From Aphis gossypii (taxonomy: Eukaryota > Arthropoda > Insecta > Hemiptera > Aphididae): a stretch of DNA of 64,000 nt. Location: the NCBI RefSeq assembly GCF_020184175.1, contig NC_065532.1:34472001-34536000 (forward strand), given 5' to 3'. The number at the start of each line of letters is the position of its first letter. Position 1 is the stretch's first letter. Positions 54,201 to 64,000 of this stretch are shown piece by piece. Below the pieces are notes generated by a model that saw nothing but the letters and a program-made list of their open reading frames with translations, searched no databases and was not told the origin of the DNA. The translations under genes and the position numbers were made by a program.

Positions 54201-57200
54201 CTGTACGAAACAATATATTAATTATTGAACTAAGAAAAATATAATAGGTACATAGTACATGCAATAAGTATTCTTAACTCTACTAGAAACTTGGTGTAAT
54301 TAAATTCCATCCAAGGTCCAAACTTCAAAGAATAACTTTTACTAGACTAAATTTTACTATTTTAGCAAGATCTAATTTAAAATCGTGTAAGCACAAAATC
54401 TTTCGACTTGTTTTTAATAAAACTGGTAGAGTTATATTAGGTTCTTCGCAATGTAATTGTCACAAATTTTATCACAGAACATTTATTTGACCTCATTTAT
54501 GATGGTACTATTTATATTTTATACAAGTAACAATGATAGTAAGTTAACTTTGGAAATTTTCATCCAATACTTGTGTTCTTTAGTTTAAAACGAATTTGGT
54601 ATTTAAAATTATTTATGATATGATTTGGGCCAACAATTATTTTAATACATAGTGCTATAAGTATATTATATTTTTACATTAATAATTGTCTCGATTTATT
54701 AAAATAAGCTCTATACATCAATGTGTATAATTCGGATATTAAAAATTAAATAATTGAAATATTGTTATATTTTAACAATTCAATTACATAAAAATTATTT
54801 AATATGTCCTTGAGTAATACATTAATTTGAATGATTACTATGTATATCATCGAAATACACTCTGCCAAAAATATTAACATATTGTTATACATTACGTATA
54901 TAATATTTAATTAAGTAAACTAATACAATAACATTATATCATAATACTGCCAATTTAATTTGCAGTTTTATTAAAATATATAAACGTAAATTGTTATTTA
55001 TAGTACCTATATATTTTATTAATATATTTTTACAATAACACTAGTCATTAGTTACTTTTTTTTTATAATATGTAATGCCAAAGTATATGCTCAACTTGGA
55101 TATTTTAAAAATTCAATAGATAAATAAATAGCGATGAGTTTATTAAGATTCGGAAATCATTCTATGCATAGCATTTTCTCTTCCTTAAAAATTAAATTGA
55201 AGGTGATTTCACTAAAGGCCTTGACACAAATAATGTTCTAGGCAAACACGCGTAGGTATTACATTTTATCTAAGTGTAAAAATAGTTAGTTATAGTTGTG
55301 TTGAAGCTTTAAATACGCGTTATCAAAATCCAGAATGAAATTAATAATTTATGTACATTTTTATACGCATTGATGAAATGTATAATTCATAATGTAATAT
55401 CGATAAAGGTAATTAGAAAGACAAATATTATTTACCAACCTAATCGTTTTGAATATATTTTCTATTAAGTGTACTGAAATCATACATTATGTATATTTAT
55501 ATACTATTTGAATGCTGTCTAATCGAGACAAATAATAATATAACGTAATTATACTGTGATATTCAACAATGAGAGGTTTATAGAAGAATTACTGCAAGAG
55601 AAGGTAATATATTATAGCCTAAGACCCGCTCACGCATTCGGAAAGTGAAAGTGAAAAAAATATATTTCGGAATCAAAGTGTATATTTTGTACAAATATTT
55701 CATTGAACATGGGCAAAATGTAGTGCGTTAATTCATATGAAAGCGAGGTCATTGTTTAAAGGTCTATTAATAATGTATATGTATTCAGTATTTTAATCTC
55801 CTTTTTTTTTTTTTTTTTGAAGCTTTTGTTTCTCAATCCTCTGTGCAGGACGCGGCAAAAGAAAACAAATACATCATCGAAAATTATAGGTACAACAGAA
55901 TATTGAATATTCCTTGAATGACGAATTTATAGAATCAATTATGATAATGTGCTTTTGTTTTCGAAAACAACTACGTCGATTTTATACACTAGACGAGTTG
56001 TTTTGCCGTGGTTGAATAGGGAAACAAGTATTAATAATAACGTGTCAATATCTTTACGACCTACCCGCCAAGGTAAAAACGGTCGACTTTTCTCTTGGAT
56101 GTGTAAACACGTACCAATGTATATTACGCGATGTTTTAAATATTTTAAGATTGACATCATATTGACTCTTCGACGTTATGTGTTATATATATATGTATTA
56201 TATGTCCTCGGAAATATTGACGATTATATACATAAGTATATACAGGCATATATTATACTCTATGTATAATAAATTTACATTAATAAAACAGGCGTTAACG
56301 GTTTTATTAATTTCTATTTTTTCTTAAATACAATGAATAGGAAAAAAAATGAAGGTCATAATATAAATATCTAAAAAACGTACATAATGAAGAAATAATT
56401 TTACGTTTGTCACGTGCAAGCTATACGATAATTCACTTTCATTCAAATTATTTCTATTTAATCGCTATATCTTTTTAGCTACAGTAGTTTAATGTAAAAT
56501 ATTACGAATATCAATGATTAAATGGATTTTTTTTTGTGGTTTTTGTGTGCAGTATATTATAATCAAAACGTTAATGATAATCTCTGTTTATATGTTCGAT
56601 TTGAAAACAAAAATAAATGAATAAACTTTCTAAAAAGTGTAATATATACATTTAGAAGCACCTATTCTATATGTATTTTATTCTATTAAACATAATTAAG
56701 GTATACATAATGTATTTACATTTACAATAATTAGATGAACTAAGAAGAAACTAAAGAACCTATCTTATTTAACAAGTGATCGCTGCAGCAACGATTCGTA
56801 TGGTAGTATATCTACTTTATGTTGTTGTTTTTATTATACGAGTATACTAGTAAAATGTTATATAATTTGTAAAATATGTATTTTTATTCACATAAAATGT
56901 TGTTATCTTACCAGTAAACATTACTTACAGTCGTATAAAACATTTGAAAATATCAGAATAAAATAACCCGTTACTCGAATTCGCTGTCATTGCACATTTC
57001 CAGGTGTTTGTCGTTAGTTGGTATATTTTAGCTAGAGTGTGCGCAAGCAATGATAATGATTTCGATGGTGATATAATATATTATACCTAATAAATAATAA
57101 TCATATATATATATATTAATACATCATATTATTATATTATAAGAACTTTGTCAACTTTACTGTTAACATGTAAATGGAAATACTCACTAAATTATATGTA

Positions 57201-57800
57201 TTTCACGTATTTAATAATTTACGATACAATAATATATTGAAGTTTACTTTATAATATAATGACCATTTAAGTAATTGATTCTTAACTCAATAAGAATTTA
57301 ATTTTATAACACAAAAAAAAAAGTTACATAATATGCATTTGAAAAGCCTATATCTGTAGGTACGGTATTTTATTGACATAATATTATATTATAATATAAT
57401 ATGAGAAAATAATAGTTATTATTATTTGTAACTTTGTAAGTGACTATTAAATTAAATATATTATGCTTGTTGTGTGACAATGTTTTTAAGTACGTACATA
57501 AGTATTAGACGAGTGCTTTGTTTAACACAGTTAGTAAAATGAATATATTGACAAATATTATTTTTATTACAAAATTACATCATGTATTGATCACAGTTTT
57601 GACATTTAATTTCATAATTTACCCAGTTGATAAGATACTTCTCTTTATTCAATAATATAATAATAAAATGTATAACTTTAAATTGATTATATTATATAAA
57701 AGCAAAAATGAAGACAAATATTAAAAGGTATTCAATTTGTGTGTGTTATCATTAAACATATTATATAACTGAAACCATTGAATTGTTACTAATAAAGATC
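48231..57800. other. AT-rich intergenic DNA without a supported gene
   Basis: About 9.6 kb of AT-rich sequence with small AT microsatellites (50532-50549, 51824-51842) and a short perfect inverted repeat (50102-50139). Near 55950-56170 both strands are open over about 220 bases, but I recognise no domain. No long frame occurs between 48.6 and 55.9 kb. Confidence 0.7.
50102..50139. repeat. Perfect 13-base inverted repeat (hairpin)
   Basis: CATTGATTATATA (50102-50114) and its exact reverse complement (50127-50139) are separated by 12 bases. In AT-rich DNA this can arise by chance. Confidence 0.8.
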
Positions 57801-57852
57801 TTGTTGCTAAGCCCAGACAATTGTGGAGCGTATGCAATTACCAGGATATGGA

Positions 57853-58050
57853 TGGTTAACAATTAACAGTAACAGGACATGTAAGGGCAGGTGTAGATCC
57901 CTTTTAATATAAGGATAATGCTACATGTGATTGCAGGAAAGAACATACTATTATGAACCTTGTTGTGGTGATGCATGACGCCTGTACCTACTCAAAAAGA
58001 TCATTTGAGCATGGGGACATTCAAATGTGTTGCGTTAATAAAACTCAATT
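57853..58050 (+). mobile_element. Decayed C-terminal end of a LINE-type retrotransposon ORF2
   Basis: From TGG at 57853 one frame reads WLTINSNRTCKGRCRSLL and then hits stops. One base of frame shift later (from 57920) the sequence reads ATCDCRKEHTIMNLV, followed by a Cys and TYSKRSFEHGDI. Jockey/CR1-type LINE proteins of insects end with this order: W-x-x-(L/I)-N-x-x-R-T-x-x-G-R-C, then C-D-C-G-x-x-x-Q-T-x-x-H-(L/I)-V and a final Cys-Pro segment. The expected histidine and proline are lost, there are in-frame stops and a frameshift, and no 5' part is visible. This is a dead fragment. The open frame 57953-58270 is its continuation running into unrelated AT-rich DNA. Confidence 0.5.
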
Positions 58051-61000
58051 CAAACTTCTACATTTTTTATTTATAATATTATTTATTAGTAAAATTGTGT
58101 ACATTTTATATGGTTACTTTAATTTATTTTTAGTTGACGTTTTAGTATATATTGTATTTTTGTTTATATTTACTATGTATGCAATAATTAAAAAAACCAT
58201 GGACTTTAATACTATATTATATAATAACAAAAGTTGCTATACTGATGTGATAAATATATGTTCAATGTGATTTAAATATAGTTTTGTTCTCCTACGCATA
58301 GTTTTTATTTAATTTAAAATTGTATTTTATCAAACTATATGATTCAAATTTTTATGATTGTTTACCAACCATCTCAATGAAATAATTTTACTAAGCACCC
58401 CCCTCCCCCTTCTTCACAGTAATTATATCCATTTTATTTTAGTACCTATTTATTATAAAAACAATAGATATAACAATTGTCAATTTAGCATAATTTTTCA
58501 CTGTGAAATTAATTTGATATTTTGAAATTTGAAATAAAATTATTTGATTATTGGATTGTATATAATAAAATCAGTTTGAAATTTAACTTTTATATAGTTA
58601 TTGTGATTATACATTGTAATGTAATAACCTATCCTATAGGTTGTCTTGAAAAATAGAAAGTAAACATAAAACAATTTCTTTCAGACCTTTCTTATTTGAT
58701 GGTCTGTGCGAAGTATTTCATATAGGTACCTACATAGGTATTGTAAAAAGTATTCACTCGCACTATTATTATATTAAAATATTGATAGCAATACCTTAAA
58801 AATTAAAAAAAAAAATACTTTTATATTTACTATATTAATATATGTAACATCTACGTATAGCATTATTATGATTATACGTATTAATGTATTACATACAATT
58901 ATAAACAAATTAAAATATTTTAGAAAAATCTCATTAAAAGAACACAAGTTTAACTAATTACATATCGGAATCCTTATTTTAAAATTTTAAATTCAGTTTA
59001 AAAAAACTATGTAGTCAGCAAAAAGTTACCTTGAAACCATTGTAATTAAAGATGATGAAAATGTTAAACTTAAATGAGATAGTTGAGTTATTTCTAATAT
59101 TTCTCAGAACTTAGTAATAAACTTTCAAGTTCTATAACTTACCTACTTTAGGATTTTATTATTCATTTCAGATTAAATATAAAAACGAAAGAAGTTAAAT
59201 TGTATTATAAAATATTACTGATCGAAATCTATGATTAGTCTTCTTTGTCCAAAAGAAATTGAAAGTAAAATAATATATTATATTATACAACTATATCTAA
59301 TACACATATATATATATTTTGAACCACTGAACTCTCTTGTAATTTGAACTCACTTCAAGGTCTTACCTATCTTACTCCGGTGTAGTTTGTCTAATTGTTA
59401 CAATAAAGACGGTTAATTTGCGAACACTCTTGTTCCATGGGAAAGAAATTTTATCATAGCATGCAATATTCTTGACATAAAAATACGATAGCATAATATA
59501 TTTATCCGTCAAAAACAATCCTGCACACCATTTATTCCTACAAATTGAATTTCTTATGTAGTGTAGGACGTTAATCAAAAGTTAAAAAGTATAAATTATA
59601 TTAAGATAATAAAATAACATACTGTGAATTACGCACATAATAAAATATTTTCGAAAGGTGTATTAAAATAATATATAGGTGCAGTTTTGATTCTGAATGA
59701 AGTAAGAAAATAGTATTGGAAATGTTGGTTTTTCTCTGAAATATTTTTATAGATAAACATAATCTATTTATTTATGACTGTATACTCAGTATAGCTCAGG
59801 TTAATGTATTGATATTTTAAAATCAATTACTAGTAAGTTAGGTATCATTAAAAAAAAAAAAAAAAAATTAAAAATATAATTTACTAAAATTTACAAATAT
59901 GATAAAGTGAAATCGTATGGCAAAAATTATCACATTTTAGTTCATTTTGTGCCCCATTTAATTATCGTTATAAGCAATAATTACCTACGATATTATTTAT
60001 TACTACTTTTTATTTAATCAGGTAGGTATAATGATAATTTATTTCCCATGTCGTTCAAATACTAGACAATTATTTATTTTGATTATTCAGCTTACAAATT
60101 ACAATGCATGTACATTTTTTTTACTATTTTTACTATTTTTAATGCATTTAATTGAACGTAAATATTTACTTACATTTAACTATACAACAATATATTAATT
60201 ACCTATAATACACTTATTCAAACAACTGATAGCGGTGACATCAGTAAAAATCTGTATAGCTATCTATGTTTAGTGACCACCATATTATATTATCATTCAT
60301 TGAAGTACCATACCAATAGTCACGTATATAAATATTAATGAACATAAGAAATGTATAATTTATGTGCTGAACAACGATCGACATTCGACACTTGAGCATA
60401 TTATATTTTACGAACTATACGTACTTCAGTCATGAAGGATAGACATGTGTACAAGAGTTATTATGAATATATGTATTATGTAAAGCTTATGAAATTACAA
60501 TAAACTTATTCTGTTTTACATTGAACGCATAACTAATTATTATAATGTGTGGATAAATCAATCGTTACTTAGAATATAGTAATAATACACCGAAGAGAGA
60601 ATAAATGCTCAGTTCGATTAATTCGACGGAACAACTAGGTATAAGTATATACTATTAACTAAAAGCAGACATGGCTTTACGAGTCGTGAATGTGTGATAA
60701 CATGCGTATAATCATTATTTCATCGTCTATACATCATTAATATAAATACAAAGACCTACAACTTACAACAGATTAATATGTTATAACGATGCACCCCGTG
60801 AGTTTGCTCGGGAGCTAGTGAAATATTGAGATCAGTCGAGATCAGAAGGCATATTATGTCTCTGTGTGGTCCATATTAGGATATTATATTTTAGCGGTGA
60901 AATTATCATTTAATTTTTATCCTATTGTTTTGGGATTTGCACTTTAAAAATTCAAAGTAATAACGATGTAGAGTTTAGTTCGTTGTATTATAATAAACTC

Positions 61001-64000
61001 AATATGAAAAAATTATACCGTTTTTCTTTTTTATTACATAGTCGAGAGTATAAGCTGACTAATAATAACGAGAGAGATAATGTCTAATCTAAAATAATAA
61101 TTATATGCACAGTAAAATATATATTAATAATTATTATGAATACACTCATTATCATGATATAATATTTACAAATTGATAAAACGATAGAAATATACCCTCA
61201 AAGTTTCGCTAAAATTACTGCATAGATATCTAAATAGTAAATATATGATATAAATACAAACAAATAGTACCTATGTATGGGCGATCCCAGACAGCCAAGA
61301 TAATATTTTAGACTGAGGGTGTAGCTCGCCCACATAACTAGATTGTATTTCACTTTTGCGCATTATATACTTACTTATATGATAATATTTCATCAATAAT
61401 TTACGATAAACTCAAACGGAATATCCGTTTTTTTATCATAATTTATTAGGTATGTATATGTATATATGTACGAAAGTAAAAATGACAGTTGTTTAATATA
61501 ATTACTTAAAACCACACTAATATAGTTGACCGTCATAATAAAAGTTGTTCTTATACAATAGTATATAATGTATATATATTTATATTAAAGTATTATGAAA
61601 TTATATTATTAACTATACATTTAAATTGAATCATAATATCGTATGGCTTCGGCGCGGACAAGCTAAATAATGTAAATCAAAAACACATGTATGATATGAA
61701 TATATGATACAGATATATACCTATATATAATACGATATTATATAAGTATAATTACAATTTACAGTTATTTTAATGTGGTCAATAATTATTGGTACTTGTT
61801 AGTTACCATCTAAAACATTATTTCATAATAATTGCTAATTACTGTCTAAATTAATAAAACACTGGAATAATATTTTTATAAATGGTTATCGATATGCATA
61901 CCTATCAATTGTATTTTATTCTTCTATCATGAATATATAATTTTTAGTGTTTTTATTGTATTTCAAAAAAAATATACAATCATTTATTAAATAATCATTT
62001 ACCTACTTGAAAATTAAAATGGAGTATAGATGTTTGAAATGTTTAAATAAACAAGTAACGAAATTAAAAAAATTATAAAATTTTTAATTCAAATAATTGA
62101 AAGGAAAATATTTTACAATATTATATATTTACACACATTAGTTACAGTAGTTAAGTGCTACTTGTAACATAATATGCATATTTAACATAATAATAATAAA
62201 TAAAAACTAAAATAAATAAATAAAATATTGATTTTAGCCAACTATTAAAAATACAAAATGCTGATTCAAGGGATTAGGAAACTGAAGTGTGGTTTTGATA
62301 ATTTGATGATTAATAAATAATTATTATTTGAAAAAGAATTTTAAGTAAAACTTAATAAATATAAATCGTTGAGATTAACTGAACTAAACTAACTTAATTA
62401 TTTATTAGTAACTTATTAATAAATTTATATATATTTTTACGAGCGTGATTCAGGTACAGATTGTGTATTAAAAAAAAACTTTTACATTATTTCACTATGG
62501 TAATTCAACAGTTATTGTATTCAAAAACAGATGCTGGAAAATTAAAATATCTCTGCCAAGGCTTACGAGTTACTCATTTCAATTAGATTACCAACCTACT
62601 ATGAAGCCAAAATAAAAAAGCTAACATTTTTTATGACCTCATCAGCACCTTTAAAGCTTTTCTCCAGCTTAAATAAAAAATAAGATAATAAAACATCAGT
62701 ACAGTTACTCAATGCTTTCCTGTTGTATATTTTGAGTGCACCTCGTAATTCAGTAGGTCACTATAATATTTTGTCAGTGTTTATTTTTAAAAATATTTTA
62801 TATTTTATTTATTAATTTCATTTTTCTATTAGTAATTTGGTTGCTAAACTATTTTAAACTTTTTTCAAAAAATTCATATATTTTACACGAGTATGTATAT
62901 ATTTATTAACTTAAGTTAATGCTGATGTACTTTAGGACGGTATAAATATAGGTTGAGGTTAGCCTAATGTTTTAAAAATTCCGTTGTGTATTTAAATATA
63001 TTATAGGTAGGTAGGTATGTAATGATGAAACGTTTTAAATATATTTTTTTGAATAATTACAATGAAGTAACTAAAATTATTAAATGAAAAAAATCGTTAT
63101 TTCAGTAACAACTTATATGATTTTAGTGACAGATTTAGTCAACATAAAACCTTCAAATTTGAAAAAAAAATTGTACATGTATGTTTTTGATATTTTTAAA
63201 ATGTTGTAAAAACAACATTTGAGGGACCTTGTATTATATTAGTTAACAATAGTTATAGAAAAAAATCTAATATTAAAATATATATCTATATAAATAACTC
63301 AAAAAGGACAAAAAAATATTTTGAATCATACATAATTTTTAAAAAGATAATATAAAACATGTATGAAAATATCTATTATCTAGTACCTATCTACAAAGGT
63401 TATTCATTTTTGAGTAATAATAAAAAGACAATATATATATTTTTAATAGTTGAATACTTAGATCAAATTTTTATTAAAAACCACTTTCGAAGTCTGGGAT
63501 TAAAGTATTTTCTTTACCGAAAACATAAATAACTCATAAAAAAAAAAAAAAAACAGATCGTTGTAAGACCAATTTATTCATCTTTAATCTAACATAAACT
63601 GCTCCTTAGTTGTATAAACAAATTGAATTTTTAATGTACGGTGTATTTTTGATGAACTATTAGTAAATAGTAAATACTATTATAACTCAATAATTATTAT
63701 AAATAACATCGTGAAAGATCACAATTGTAAGTACATACAAAGCTATTACTATGAAAAATTAGGTAGCTATATATTGAAAGTTTAAATTAATAAAATATTA
63801 AAAGAACTGATAATAATAACTACCTACTATAGAATTAAAATTACATAATATAAAAGAATACCAAGGATTGGTAGTTTTTTTAATGATAAATTTGTATATT
63901 TTAGGATTAACAAAAAAAGGAAAACTAGTATAGAATTTAAAATGAACTGTGATAAAATATTATTGATGGTTTCTGAATGTAAATTTTGATTTTCAATTAC
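58051..64000. other. AT-rich intergenic DNA without a supported gene
   Basis: Low-complexity AT-rich DNA with short A/T homopolymers. The only frame listed here of note (59372-59578, minus) has no recognisable domain. I see no RNA gene or promoter that I can support. Confidence 0.7.

Noticed and set aside
1..64000. Search for tRNA, rRNA, known microRNA seeds and CRISPR-like spaced repeats
   Set aside because: I saw no GGTTCRA-type tRNA box B, no rRNA-like block, no familiar insect microRNA (let-7, bantam, miR-1, miR-2 family) and no regularly spaced repeats. A covariance-model scan would be needed to exclude diverged RNAs.

Overview
The window is eukaryotic and almost certainly from an insect. 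It is very AT-rich, gene-poor and intron-rich, full of AT/GT/AAT microsatellites, and scattered with short TAGGTA/TACCTA-type words of the kind I associate with aphid genomes. Aphid (Hemiptera, Aphididae) is my best guess. It is an inference from composition and from the one gene present, not a proof.

The one gene I can support fully lies on the minus strand, at 9445-18529. It is an intact BTB/POZ zinc-finger transcription factor in five coding exons: 18212-18539 (ATG at 18529), 17053-17355, 15865-16143, 12184-12604 and 9445-9938. Every splice junction I placed has AG/GT borders, and the reading phases close (0, 0, 0, 1). The result is one 604-residue protein with an N-terminal BTB domain, a long disordered linker with two basic clusters that could be nuclear localisation signals, and three C-terminal C2H2 fingers followed by a conserved-looking tail. 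The architecture, length and finger sequence match Drosophila Ken (ken and barbie), the BTB-ZF repressor related to BCL6 that tempers JAK/STAT target genes.

Layout: 1-7650 is AT-rich DNA without a recognisable gene. 7676-9444 is a candidate ken 3' UTR, with poly(A) signals and a run of Pumilio-type TGTANATA motifs. 9445-18539 holds the coding exons and four introns. 18540 to about 46890 is probably one very long 5' intron, with isolated CpG-rich patches that could be enhancers or alternative promoters. About 46940-48230 is a dense CpG-rich block with promoter-like motifs and minus-strand splice donors, and is my candidate for the ken promoter and first exon(s). 48230-64000 is AT-rich intergenic DNA with one decayed LINE retrotransposon tail near 57853-58050.

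I see no operon, CRISPR array, tRNA, rRNA or prokaryotic-type system, and nothing that is convincingly a new biological system. The points most worth a second look are the Pumilio-motif cluster in the 3' UTR, the G18/(GT)10 tract just inside a ken intron, and the promoter block with its predicted 28-kb first intron.
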